Shown: positions 52,597 to 61,219 of the stretch, in pieces
How the letters are laid out: each line of letters begins with the position of its first letter
How positions within the stretch are numbered: the first letter of the stretch is position 1
From: Paludibaculum sp.
Lineage (GTDB): Bacteria; Acidobacteriota; Terriglobia; Bryobacterales; Bryobacteraceae
Direction of reading: 5' to 3'
Assembly: GCA_029973955.1 (NCBI GenBank)
Contig: JARKQJ010000231.1
Location: 26,049 to 90,048 of the forward strand
DNA: 64,000 nt
Made by a program: the position numbers and the translations under genes
The notes under the pieces: generated by a model
Databases searched by the model: none
What the model was told of the DNA's origin: nothing
Seen by the model: only the letters and a program-made list of their open reading frames with translations

Positions 52597-54288
52597 CTAC
52601 CAGAAGACGACCTGCAGGATCACGAATACCACGCCAACCACCGTGGCCCAGAAGCCCGGCCTCTGCCACAGCGCCAGCTCGTGCTCGTGCGGCACCTCCG
52701 TGCAGCCGTAGACCAGGCCCTGCAGTTCTGATTCAGGCTTCGGCTTCGTCATCAGGCTGACGATTACCGTCACGAAGAAGCACACCAGCCACGACCACAG
52801 TGCGCGGTACATATTCTCCGCCATGTCCTTGGCGTTCGATGAGAGCGCGATGTACTTCAGCGCCGACGGATCGGCCTTCACCCACGCCCACATGGCGATG
52901 GAAGAGAGTGTCCCCGTGAGCAGGCCCCAGAAGCCGCCCTGCGGCGTGGCCCGCTTCCACAACATGCCCAGCAGCACCGTGCCGAACAGCGGCGCGATGA
53001 AGAAGCTGAACAGCGCCTGGACGTAATCCATGATGGACTTGAACTCCATCACCAGGTAGGCTGTGCCGATGGAGACCAGCACGCCCAGCACCGTGCACCA
53101 GCGGCCCATGGCGACGTAGTGCGCGTCCGTGGCGTCCTTCTTCATGAACGCGCGGTAGATATCGTAGGTCCACACCGTGGCGAAGGCGCTCACGTTGCCC
53201 GCCATGCCGCTCATGAAGCCGGCGATCAGCGCCGTGATGCCCAGGCCCAGCAGGCCCGGTCCGCAGTAGCGCGCCAGCATGATCGGCAGCACTTCGTTAT
53301 AGGAGTGGCCCCCGTTGGCCAGAGCGGCGCCTTCGCCGGTGAGCTTCATCGGCAGCACCGCCAGCGCCAGCAGCCCCGGCAGGATGACGATGAACGGCAC
53401 CATCATCTTGAACGCCGCGCCGATGATCGGCGCCATCTTGGCGGCGCGCATGTCCTTGGCTGCCAGTACGCGCTGCACCACGAGAAAGTCCGTGGTCCAG
53501 TAGCCGAATGAGATCACCCAGCCCAGGCCCAGCACGATGCCGGTCCAGTGGATGCCCATCGGGTTGTCCGTGAAACTGCCCATGGTCGACCACAGGTGCG
53601 TGTAGTCCTGCCCGGCCCAGTTCTGCTGGATCTTGGCCACCATGCCGTCCCAGCCGCCCGCTTCCACCAGACCCACGATCGGAATCACCAGGGCGCCCAC
53701 CCAGATCAGAATGAACTGCAGCACTTCGTTGAAGATGGCTGAGCGCAGCCCGCCCAGAGCCACGTAGATCGCCACCGTGATCGACGAGACCCAGATGGAG
53801 AAGTTGATGTCCCAGCCCAGTACCACTTTCATCACCAGCGCCATCGAGTACATGTTGATGCCGCTCATCAGCACCGTCATGAAGCCGAACGTGATGGCCG
53901 ACAGCGCGCGCGACGGTTCGCCGAAGCGAAGTTGCAGGTAGCCCGGCACCGAGTGCGTCTTGGAGATGTAATAGAACGGCATCATCACAATGCCGAGGAA
54001 GAGCATCGCCGGGATGGCGCCCACCCAATACCAGTGCGTGGCCAGGATGCCGTATTGATACGCCGCCGCCGCCCAGCCCATCAGTTCCAGCGAACCGAGG
54101 TTCGCCGACAGGAAGCTGAGGCCGGCGATCCACATGGTCATCTCGCGGCCGGCCAGGAAGAAGTCTTCGCCGGTTCCGGACTTGCCCTTGAGATAGAAAC
54201 CGATGGCAAGAACCATGGCGAAGTAGACCACGATGATGGCGATATCGACCCCGCCCAATGAGATGAGTTTGTTGGCAGCGCTGGTCAT
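52597..54288 (-). CDS. Sodium/solute symporter (SSS/SGLT-like)
   Basis: 563 residues with 13-14 membrane helices. Typical SSS text: GEDFFLAGREMTMWIAGLSFLSANLGSLELMGWAAAAYQYG, VPGYLQLRFGE, YVALGGLRSAIFNEVLQFILIWVG, GYWTTDFLVVQRVLAAKDMRAAKMAPI and GMAGNVSAFATVWTYDIYRAF. It resembles sugar-transporting SGLT/vSGLT members. Position next to araD and araB makes L-arabinose or another sugar released from hemicellulose a reasonable substrate, which is inference. The C terminus has a hydrophobic last helix. Its gene converges on araD with a three-base gap. Confidence 0.92.
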   Translation of the reverse strand: MTSAANKLISLGGVDIAIIVVYFAMVLAIGFYLKGKSGTGEDFFLAGREMTMWIAGLSFLSANLGSLELMGWAAAAYQYGILATHWYWVGAIPAMLFLGIVMMPFYYISKTHSVPGYLQLRFGEPSRALSAITFGFMTVLMSGINMYSMALVMKVVLGWDINFSIWVSSITVAIYVALGGLRSAIFNEVLQFILIWVGALVIPIVGLVEAGGWDGMVAKIQQNWAGQDYTHLWSTMGSFTDNPMGIHWTGIVLGLGWVISFGYWTTDFLVVQRVLAAKDMRAAKMAPIIGAAFKMMVPFIVILPGLLALAVLPMKLTGEGAALANGGHSYNEVLPIMLARYCGPGLLGLGITALIAGFMSGMAGNVSAFATVWTYDIYRAFMKKDATDAHYVAMGRWCTVLGVLVSIGTAYLVMEFKSIMDYVQALFSFFIAPLFGTVLLGMLWKRATPQGGFWGLLTGTLSSIAMWAWVKADPSALKYIALSSNAKDMAENMYRALWSWLVCFFVTVIVSLMTKPKPESELQGLVYGCTEVPHEHELALWQRPGFWATVVGVVFVILQVVFW

Positions 54289-54395
54289 AGACGATTCAAG
54301 ATCGTATCAATGTTAGGCCTTACATGCCACCGGAAAGGGCATTTTTGAATCGTTTCGTGCCACTTTCGCGCATGCCGTCTACACTGGAGGTGGAT

Positions 54396-55064
54396 ATGAC
54401 CTTCGATCCGGCAGAAGTGGCGCGCGGCACGTTCCTGATCACCGCCACGCTGTTTCCCATCGTGAACCCGCTGGGCGGGGCGCCCATCTTCCTCAGCCTG
54501 ACCGGCAACCACCCCACCAGCGTGCAGCGGGCGCTGGCGCGGCGCATCGCGGTGAACAGTTTCCTGCTGCTGATGGGCTCGCTTTTCATCGGTGCGCACG
54601 TCCTCAACTTCTTCGGTATCTCGTTGCCGGCAGTGCAGTTAGGCGGCGGACTGGTGGTGGCCTCGGCGGGCTGGGCGCTGCTGAACCAGCCGGACCGCAA
54701 GAACCAGGACCGCGAAACCGCCGGTGATGCCGACATCCTGACCCACGCTTTTTACCCCTACACGCTGCCGTTGACGGTGGGCCCCGGCTCGATTTCAGTA
54801 GCGATCACGCTGGGCGCGAACCTGCCGAAGGAGATCGACTCCGCAAACATGTTCTCCGCCGAAGCGCTGGTGGCTTCGACGTTGGGATCATTGGCCGTTT
54901 GTGTATTGATCTGGCTCTGTTACGCTTCGGCGGAGCGGATGGGCCGCGCGCTGGGTCCGACGGGAACCAGCGTCCTGCTGCGCCTGTCGAGCTTCATCCT
55001 GTTCTGCATTGGTGTGCAGATCACTTGGAACGGCGTGGCGGGATTGTTGCGCCACGGGCGGTAG
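54396..55064 (+). CDS. MarC-family integral membrane protein
   Basis: 222 residues from ATG 54396, with GGAGG five bases before it; the frame extends to 54324. Six membrane segments are expected, with the MarC motifs TLFPIVNPLGGAPIFLSLTG, QLGGGLVVASAGWALL and FYPYTLPLTVGPGSISVAITLGA. MarC/UPF0056 proteins are inner-membrane proteins whose substrate is not established, and early links to antibiotic resistance were not upheld. It is monocistronic here and converges on the MetX-like gene with a three-base gap. The divergent SSS gene lies upstream. Confidence 0.92.
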   Translation: MTFDPAEVARGTFLITATLFPIVNPLGGAPIFLSLTGNHPTSVQRALARRIAVNSFLLLMGSLFIGAHVLNFFGISLPAVQLGGGLVVASAGWALLNQPDRKNQDRETAGDADILTHAFYPYTLPLTVGPGSISVAITLGANLPKEIDSANMFSAEALVASTLGSLAVCVLIWLCYASAERMGRALGPTGTSVLLRLSSFILFCIGVQITWNGVAGLLRHGR

Positions 55065-55067
55065 CGG

Positions 55068-56060
55068 CTACTGGTTGAGGAACTCGGGGATGCGGGTGTT
55101 GAGGGTGCCGGCTTCGCAGCCGGGCGCCTGGTGGCCGCAGATGCCGGTGAGTTTGACGACGGGCCAGCCCGCGCTGGCGGCCAGGGTGAGGGCGGGTTCT
55201 GGGTTTACCATATGGTCTTCGGTGGCGACGATGGTGAGGACGCGGGCGCGCACGGCGGCGCCGGCGGATTCGAAGGAACCCTGGAAGCGGCGCGTGATGT
55301 CGTGCGCCATCATGGCGCGGAGCTGCGCGGCATAGTCGAGCGGGCTGATTCCGCTTTGAGAGTCGGCTTGCTGTTTGGCCATGAATTCAGAGAAGGAAGA
55401 GGCCGGGCGATTCGTGGTGAGCCAATGCGGAGTATGGAGCGCGAACTCGTGCATGGCGCGGACGGCCGGCATGGCGGAGCGGGGATCGCCGCCGGCCTTT
55501 TGAACGGCTTCGATGGTGCCGAGTTCGGCCTGCCAGAGGAGCAGGTCGGCCATGGTGAGTTTGGGAGAGCCGACGATGGGAATGGCGAGTTTCACGAACT
55601 CGGGATGGGCGGTAATCCACTCGTAAGTCTGCATGCCGCCCATGGAGATGCCCATGACGGCATGGAGGCGCGGGAGTTTGAGGGTCTCGGTGGCGAGGCG
55701 ATATTGAGAGGCGACCATGTCACCGATGGTGATGGCGGGGAACTCGCCTGTGGACTGCGAGGGCGAACAACTGACGCCATTGCCGAGGGCATCCACCGTG
55801 ATGACGAAGAACCGCGAGGAGTCCACCATCTTGCCGGGGCCGATGAAGCCGTCGAGGTTCTCCGACCGGCCGCCGAACCAGGTGGGAAAGAGAATGGCGT
55901 TGGATCGCTCCGCGTTGAGCGTGCCGTAGGTGCGGTAGCCCACCCTGCAAAGTGGGAGGGTCTGTCCGCCGGCGAGCTTGAGATCGCGCAGTTCGGCGAA
56001 CCGCAGGGCCGGTTGAGCCCACAGGGTGGCGGAGAGCAGGGCCAGGGACAACAACTTCAT
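55068..56060 (-). CDS. Exported alpha/beta hydrolase of the homoserine acetyltransferase (MetX) type
   Basis: 330 residues. A signal peptide (MKLLSLALLSATLWAQ) precedes a MetX-like hydrolase: RVGYRTYGTLNAERSNAILFPTWFGG, GNGVSCSPSQS, the nucleophile serine in MGISMGGMQTYEW, DHMVNP for the acid and CGHQAPGC for the histidine. True MetX works in the cytoplasm with acetyl-CoA, so an exported form is more likely an esterase or lipase-type hydrolase acting outside. The HQAPG part replaces the HDAF of acyltransferases, another sign against MetX activity. Function unsure. Confidence 0.82.
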   Translation of the reverse strand: MKLLSLALLSATLWAQPALRFAELRDLKLAGGQTLPLCRVGYRTYGTLNAERSNAILFPTWFGGRSENLDGFIGPGKMVDSSRFFVITVDALGNGVSCSPSQSTGEFPAITIGDMVASQYRLATETLKLPRLHAVMGISMGGMQTYEWITAHPEFVKLAIPIVGSPKLTMADLLLWQAELGTIEAVQKAGGDPRSAMPAVRAMHEFALHTPHWLTTNRPASSFSEFMAKQQADSQSGISPLDYAAQLRAMMAHDITRRFQGSFESAGAAVRARVLTIVATEDHMVNPEPALTLAASAGWPVVKLTGICGHQAPGCEAGTLNTRIPEFLNQ

Positions 56061-56073
56061 GTTGTTGAATTTA

Positions 56074-56637
56074 CTATGAGACGGTAGCGCCGCGGATGGC
56101 CGCGCGAGGAGAAGCGACCAGCGCGGGCAGGAGCGGCGCCTGGCGGGAGGCCGGTTTCGGCGGTAGAACCGGATCGAGGGGCGAAGCGTGCGCGGTGCCT
56201 AGAACCACACTCGTGAGGAAGAGGGCTGTGCCGGCGAGGAACAGCAGCGCCGCTTCGACGTGCTCCGTGCCATGCAGCAATCCAAACGGACGCCTGGAGC
56301 GGCGGACGGGCGTGCCCATGGTGCGTGGTTCTCTGAGGATCGTCTCCACCGTCACGGGGCCATCCTCGCGCGTGCGCGCCGTGAGAAGCCAGCGGGATGA
56401 GCGGGGCAGAAGGCCGGCCGCGAGTTTGTGCGGCACAAGGCGGCCGGTTCCCAACTGTTCGCGGGTCAATCCGCGGGAGACGGGCAGGGCCGGGGCTACC
56501 AGATAGTTGGGGGAGATCCTCTCGGAGAGGGGTTCGTGCAGGAAGTAGCCGCTCAAGGGTGAGGGCCGGATGCATCCGCTCAAAGGCGCTGCGACGGAAG
56601 AGGAGATTGAGAAGAGCACGAGAGGCAGGAGCGCCAT
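56074..56637 (-). CDS. Putative lipoprotein with one internal membrane helix
   Basis: About 187 residues from ATG 56637; the frame goes on to 56736. The N terminus MALLPLVLFSISSSVAAPLSGC ends in a lipobox (LSGC), so it could be lipid-modified. A second hydrophobic segment (ALLFLAGTALFLTSVVLG) lies near residues 134-151, and the rest is Arg/Pro-rich and disordered-looking. No family is recognised and an antisense frame of similar quality exists, so it might be a false gene. It is located just after the MetX-like start on the same strand. Confidence 0.42.
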   Translation of the reverse strand: MALLPLVLFSISSSVAAPLSGCIRPSPLSGYFLHEPLSERISPNYLVAPALPVSRGLTREQLGTGRLVPHKLAAGLLPRSSRWLLTARTREDGPVTVETILREPRTMGTPVRRSRRPFGLLHGTEHVEAALLFLAGTALFLTSVVLGTAHASPLDPVLPPKPASRQAPLLPALVASPRAAIRGATVS

Positions 56638-56850
56638 GGAGGGGCGGGCTATGGGGAAGCGAGAACCGCGGCGGGACTCGGGTCGCTGGGCCGGCGCAGG
56701 GCTGCGCCGCCAGGACTGAGAGACACGGTGAAACACCTGTAGATACCGTACTTTCAGCTAGTTAGGATGTGGTCTTACGCAATGATAGTGGCGCGCGGGT
56801 ACTAGTTCTCTCATGTGGCGAACGATAGTACCGGATTAACGCGGGGTAAA

Positions 56851-56880
56851 GAAAAGGCCCCAGCCGTTGGGCTGGGGCCA
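56851..56880 (-). terminator. Terminator of the second TonB receptor
   Basis: GGCCCCAGCC (56856-56865), GTTG loop and GGCTGGGGCC (56870-56879) form a perfect 10-bp stem. On the minus strand it is followed by TTTTCTTT. It starts 26 bases after the receptor stop at 56906. Confidence 0.92.
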
Positions 56881-56905
56881 GAGACGGGAGTGGATCCCGG
56901 TCTAG

Positions 56906-59900
56906 TTAGAAGTTGAGCCGCAACGAGAGTTGGATCTGGCGGCTGGCGCCGAGGCCGACATCCTTGGTGACGGTGGAGTTGGCGATGCCGAAGGTGCCGC
57001 CGGCGGCGGAGAGGGTGTAGGGCTGGCCGGGCTGGAGGTTTCCGGCCGCGGTGCCCAGGGCGTTGTTGAATCGCGCCGGGGGATTGGCGAAGTTGGCGCG
57101 ATTGAAGACGTTGTAGATTTCGGAGCGGAACTCGAGGTTGAAGCGCTCTGAGATGCGGAACTTCTTCTGGAGGGTGAGGTCCGTTTGGACCAGGCCGGGG
57201 CCGTGCAGGGCCCAGCGTCCGAGATTGCCGAACTGTCCGGGGGCAGGGGTGGAAAACGCGGCCGGGTTGAGGATAAAGCGCCGGTCGCTGGTTTCGAGGA
57301 ACGGGTTGACGCCGGCGACGACGTTGGGGCGGCGATTGTTGCGGAAGGCTCCGCCGTAGGGATTGTTGATCACGGGAATGGTGACGATCTGGCTACCCGA
57401 GAGGATGGGGGCGTTGACATAGGCGCCGTTGCGGGTGTCGAGGTAGGCGATGTCGTTGCGGGCGATGGTGACATCGATGGGAAGGCCGGTGCGGGCGTTG
57501 ACGACGCCGCCGGCCTGCCAGCCGCCGAGCAGTGCTTCGGTGACAGGGTGAGCGTCGGACATGTACGAGCGGCCCTTTCCGAAGGGAAGTTCGTAGAGCG
57601 CGGTGGCGTTCATGGAGTGGCGCACGTCGAAGGCGTTATTGCCGCGGTCAGCTTCGAAATTGAAGGGGTTCTGGGCGGTTTGGGCTTCATTGGAGCCGCC
57701 GGTGTTGCCCAGAGAGTGGCCATACGTCCACTGGCCGCCGAGGGTGAGGCCCTTGGAGAAGCGGCGCTGGACGGAGGTTTGGAGGGAATCGTAGTGGTCT
57801 GTGCCACCGCTGGTCTTGTAGTCCATTTGGCCGTACCTGCTGCCCATCTCGAGGATGGCGCTGCCGGCGCCGGTGGTGGGGTTCATGGAGACGCCAACGA
57901 TGCCGTTGGCCCAGGAGCGCAAGAAGAGGTTGCGGCCCTGGCTGCCGACGTAGGCCACGGTGAGGACGGTTCCGCCGCCGAACTGCTGCTGGATGGAGGC
58001 GGTGTAGGAGAGGATCTTCTCGGGCAGCGTGTAGCCGGGGGCGTAGGCGCGCGGGGTGAAGCCGGAGAGGTTGTTGGGGTCAACGCCGGCGATGATCTTC
58101 TGGCTGTCGACGGGGAAGGCGGCGTTGGTGAGGGTGACTGTGACGCGATCGGAGTCGATCGGCTGCACCTGGTCTTCGGTCTGGCCGGGGCCGTAGAAGT
58201 AGCCGCCGCCGATGCGGAAGACGGTTTTGCTGTTGAAGCGGGTGGGCGACCAGGAGAGGCCGAGGCGCGGTCCGAAGTTGGTTTTGGAGGACTGATACCA
58301 GGGGCCCTTCGTCAGCCCCTGGCCGACGAGGAAGAGGGTGTAGAGATCGTTGGCCTCGCGCAGGACGGAATAGTATTCGTAGCGCAGGCCGTAGTTGAGG
58401 GTGAGATTGGGGCGGATGCGCCATTCGTCCTGAGCGTAGAAGATGGAGTAGCTCTGCTTGAGTTGGCGATTGGTGGCGATGCCGTTGTGGAGCGGGTTCG
58501 GAGCGCTGACGTCGCCCAGGACCTGCACCTGCGAGGGGGTGTTGGCGAGCAGGGCGGAGATGTTGCCGTAGGTGTAGGTGGTGCCGCCGAGGCGGTCGGT
58601 ATAGAGGCGGATGGGGCGCCATTCACCGCCGAACTTGAGGCTGTGGTTGCCCTTCAGGATGGAGAGGTTGTCGATGAAGGAGATGGTGTAGTTGGTGTAG
58701 GGCTGGGCGCGGCCGTTCTGGGAGCTGTTGGAGCGGATGAGGCCGCCGAGCGTGGAAGCGCCGGCGCTGGCGCCCTGGCCGCCGACGCCCGGGATGGCAA
58801 CCGTGCCGGTGTAGCTGACGGAGATGGCGGAGATGTCGATGCCGTTGACGCCGGGGGCGACACCATTGATCCGGGTTTTGGCGCCGTTGAAGCCGAACTT
58901 GGTCTCGTTGACGATGTTGCCGGAGTAGACCTGCTGGAGGCTGATCATGGCGTTTTGCGGAACGGCGCTGACGCGCTGGAAGCTGCCGGAGACATCGAGT
59001 GGGCTGGTGATGGTACCCTGATCGCGGTTGTAGCGGGTGCTGAGATTGAGTTTCGAATTGATGGCGTAGTCGAAGCGGACGGATCCGAAGTACTCGTCGA
59101 GGGCCGTGCTGGCGTTGAGGCTGGCGATGTCGAGGTCTGGATTGGAGGAGGGCTGCTGGCCGACGGGGTAGGCGTCGAGCAGGGGCTTGATGGAGGCCAC
59201 GGCGCGGGAGCGGGCCGAGAGGCTGGGGACGGTGGAGATGAGATTAATGCCGGCGCGCTGGCGCAGGGCTTCGAAGTTGGCGAAAAAGAAGGCCTTATCC
59301 TTCTTGATGGGGCCGCCGAGAGAGGCGCCGAACTGGTTGAGGCGGAGAGGGGATTTGGTGGAGTCGAAAAAGTTGCGGGCGTCCAGGGAGTTGTTGCGGA
59401 GGTACTCGAAGACGGAGCCGTGGAAGTCGTTGGAGCCGGATTTGGTAACGACCGTGATCTGGCCGCCGGTGCCGGTGCCGTATTCGGCGGGATAGTTGGA
59501 GGACTCGACGCGGAACTCCTGGACGTTTTCGAGGCTGGACTGGAGGCGGAAGCCAGTGGAGGTTTCGCCGTTGAGGTTGCCCGGGGAGGCGTCGATGATG
59601 GAGGAGGCCTCGACGCCGTCAAAACGGACGGCGTTCTGCTGGTTGGCGCGGCCGGAGAAGCGAATATTGTCGTAGCTGCCGCCGCCGGCGGTCTGAGCGC
59701 CCGGGGCCATTAGATAGAGTTGCGAGAGTTGCCGTCCGTTGAGAGGCATGTTTGCGACCTCGCGCTCATTAATGTTGGCGCCTACGCGGGCGGAGCTTAC
59801 GTCGATGACCACCAGGTCGCCGGCGGAGACCGACACGGACTGCTGGACTTGGGCGGGGGAGAGAGTGAGGGCGAGGACGCGTTCCTGGCCGACGGTGAGG

Positions 59901-60166
59901 GGGATGTGGGTGTACTCGGTGTTGGCCATGCCCGGGGCGCTGGCCGTTACGGTGTAGGTAGAGGGGGAAACGTTAGTGAAGGTGTAGGCGCCCTGGGGGT
60001 TGGCGGCGAGTTCGCGGGTGGCGCCGGTCTTTTCGTTGAGGAGTTTGACGACTGCGCCGGGGATGACGGCGCCGGTCTGGTCGACGACGATGCCCGTGAG
60101 GCGGGAGGCGTCACCTTGAGCAAAGAGAACGCTGGCCGATAGGGCCAGGCAAGCGAGAAGCTTCAT
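56906..60166 (-). CDS. Second TonB-dependent receptor with carboxypeptidase-like domain
   Basis: 1086 residues, the same domain order as the receptor at 0.9 kb: signal peptide (MKLLACLALSASVLFAQ), carboxypeptidase-like beta-sandwich (LTGIVVDQTGAVIPGAVVKL, then PQGAYTFTNVSPSTYTV), plug (MPLNGRQLSQLYLMAPGAQTAGGG, FSGRANQQNAVRFDGVEASSIIDASPG), and a beta-barrel ending in LRLNF, with C-terminal phenylalanine. It imports an unknown large substrate through the outer membrane. It is divergent from the ribosomal operon across a 619-base gap. No SusD-like partner, so a simple single-gene uptake unit. Confidence 0.93.
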   Translation of the reverse strand: MKLLACLALSASVLFAQGDASRLTGIVVDQTGAVIPGAVVKLLNEKTGATRELAANPQGAYTFTNVSPSTYTVTASAPGMANTEYTHIPLTVGQERVLALTLSPAQVQQSVSVSAGDLVVIDVSSARVGANINEREVANMPLNGRQLSQLYLMAPGAQTAGGGSYDNIRFSGRANQQNAVRFDGVEASSIIDASPGNLNGETSTGFRLQSSLENVQEFRVESSNYPAEYGTGTGGQITVVTKSGSNDFHGSVFEYLRNNSLDARNFFDSTKSPLRLNQFGASLGGPIKKDKAFFFANFEALRQRAGINLISTVPSLSARSRAVASIKPLLDAYPVGQQPSSNPDLDIASLNASTALDEYFGSVRFDYAINSKLNLSTRYNRDQGTITSPLDVSGSFQRVSAVPQNAMISLQQVYSGNIVNETKFGFNGAKTRINGVAPGVNGIDISAISVSYTGTVAIPGVGGQGASAGASTLGGLIRSNSSQNGRAQPYTNYTISFIDNLSILKGNHSLKFGGEWRPIRLYTDRLGGTTYTYGNISALLANTPSQVQVLGDVSAPNPLHNGIATNRQLKQSYSIFYAQDEWRIRPNLTLNYGLRYEYYSVLREANDLYTLFLVGQGLTKGPWYQSSKTNFGPRLGLSWSPTRFNSKTVFRIGGGYFYGPGQTEDQVQPIDSDRVTVTLTNAAFPVDSQKIIAGVDPNNLSGFTPRAYAPGYTLPEKILSYTASIQQQFGGGTVLTVAYVGSQGRNLFLRSWANGIVGVSMNPTTGAGSAILEMGSRYGQMDYKTSGGTDHYDSLQTSVQRRFSKGLTLGGQWTYGHSLGNTGGSNEAQTAQNPFNFEADRGNNAFDVRHSMNATALYELPFGKGRSYMSDAHPVTEALLGGWQAGGVVNARTGLPIDVTIARNDIAYLDTRNGAYVNAPILSGSQIVTIPVINNPYGGAFRNNRRPNVVAGVNPFLETSDRRFILNPAAFSTPAPGQFGNLGRWALHGPGLVQTDLTLQKKFRISERFNLEFRSEIYNVFNRANFANPPARFNNALGTAAGNLQPGQPYTLSAAGGTFGIANSTVTKDVGLGASRQIQLSLRLNF

Positions 60167-60423
60167 GTTCTCAGATTCACGTCGAAGGGTTACAGAGCGA
60201 AGAATTCACCGTGAATCTTGCGTCACGATTGTATGTTTTGTATTTTCAGGAGGTTAGTGGCATCGGAGCGGTCCCGGGCGGGCGAGGCCGCCAGTGAAAG
60301 GGCGGGCCGGCGCCTAAATCCTCACATCCGGGTGGTGAACTCAAGGCGAACAGGAATGAGGGATGAAGGAGGTGAGGGGGAGAGAAGCGGATGTGATTCA
60401 GATTCAGTTCGTTGTGCCCGGAG
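60167..60423. other. Gap between second TonB receptor and str operon promoter
   Basis: No gene seen. It contains the upstream region of the TonB receptor on the minus strand, with the odd-centred inverted repeat ATTCAC-C-GTGAAT at 60204-60216, 38 bases from its start codon. Purine-rich sequence (GGGATGAAGGAGGTGAGGGGGAGAG) follows at about 60358-60384, without an open frame I trust. Confidence 0.5.
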
Positions 60424-60453
60424 TTGACAGTTTTTCCTGAAGATGTGTATGAT
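60424..60453 (+). promoter_or_regulatory. Promoter of the rpsL-rpsG-fusA-tufA operon
   Basis: TTGACA at 60424-60429, an 18-base spacer, TATGAT at 60448-60453, close to the consensus for the primary sigma factor. It starts a leader of about 325 bases before the S12 gene. Confidence 0.8.
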
Positions 60454-60459
60454 GAGAAG

Positions 60460-60785
60460 GTTCGAGGAGTTAGCTCTTCCGCTCCTGGCTACCCTTCCTG
60501 TGTCCGGCAAGTCTGGACAAAACGGCGGGAAGCCGGCCGGGAGCCCGCCCCGAGGTTCCTTCAGACACCGAGCTGAACGGCGCATGGGCGTGTCCGAAAG
60601 TGACCCTCATTTTAGGTGGGTTTTACGCCCGCCGCAACGTTTGATCGAATTCGAGGTTTTCGCCGGTTCACCTCAGGCTGTGCGTGAGCGCCTTTGAGCT
60701 TCGCTCAGGGGACAAGGCTCGCGTACGGCTTTGACGTGTGTGCGGTAGATACCGCGCTCTGAAAGCTGCTCAGAGAGGATAGTTC
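60460..60785 (+). promoter_or_regulatory. Structured 5' leader of the str operon
   Basis: About 325 bases without a gene. Hairpins seen: TGTCC/GGACA (60501-60519), GGCGGG/CCCGCC (60524-60549), CCTTTGAGC/GCTCAGGGG (60691-60711, loop TTC), and CTCTGA/TCAGAG (60757-60775), whose 3' arm overlaps the GAGAGGA ribosome site of rpsL. The last could control S12 translation. No known riboswitch or leader-peptide match. Confidence 0.55.
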
Positions 60786-61187
60786 GTGCCGACTTTTAAT
60801 CAGCTTGTCCGAAAGGGCCGCCGGCCCACCCGCTACAAGACGGCTAGTCCCGCGCTGCAGTCATGCCCGCAGCGCCGTGGCGTTTGCACCCGCGTGTACA
60901 CCACCACGCCGAAGAAGCCGAATTCCGCTTTGCGGAAGGTGGCGCGCGTGCGCCTGACCAATGGCATTGAAGTGACGACCTACATTCCCGGTGTCGGCCA
61001 CAATCTGCAGGAGCACTCGATTGTGCTGATTCGCGGAGGCCGTGTGAAGGACCTGCCGGGCGTGCGCTACCACGTGGTGCGCGGCACGCTGGATACCGCC
61101 GGCGTGACGGGCCGCATGCAGAGCCGCTCGAAGTATGGCGCCAAGCGTCCGAAGGCGGGCGCGGCCACTGCGGCGAAGAAAAAGTAG
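60786..61187 (+). CDS. rpsL: 30S ribosomal protein S12
   Basis: 133 residues from a GTG start with GAGAGGA upstream. PTFNQLVRKGR, VYTTTPKKPNSALRKVARVRLTNG and GGRVKDLPGVRYHVVRGTLD are S12 signatures. The two positions often changed in streptomycin resistance (Lys43 in PKKPN and Lys88 in VKDLPG by E. coli numbering) are wild type. The tail is Ala/Lys-rich. It is first in the str operon rpsL-rpsG-fusA-tufA and stands at the decoding site of the small subunit. rpsG follows after 32 bases. Confidence 0.98.
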   Translation: MPTFNQLVRKGRRPTRYKTASPALQSCPQRRGVCTRVYTTTPKKPNSALRKVARVRLTNGIEVTTYIPGVGHNLQEHSIVLIRGGRVKDLPGVRYHVVRGTLDTAGVTGRMQSRSKYGAKRPKAGAATAAKKK

Positions 61188-61219
61188 CGAAGAAGAAGTA
61201 AGGATCCGGAGAAGAACGT

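Noticed and set aside
56096..56506. 136-residue + strand frame opposite the putative lipoprotein
   Set aside because: No signal, motif or start site; composition rich in Arg/Gly/Ser. The minus-strand frame with a lipobox is the better choice.
57185..59713. 842-residue + strand frame inside the second TonB receptor
   Set aside because: Low-complexity Gly/Val/Ala/Asp sequence without motifs, antisense to a receptor with intact domains.
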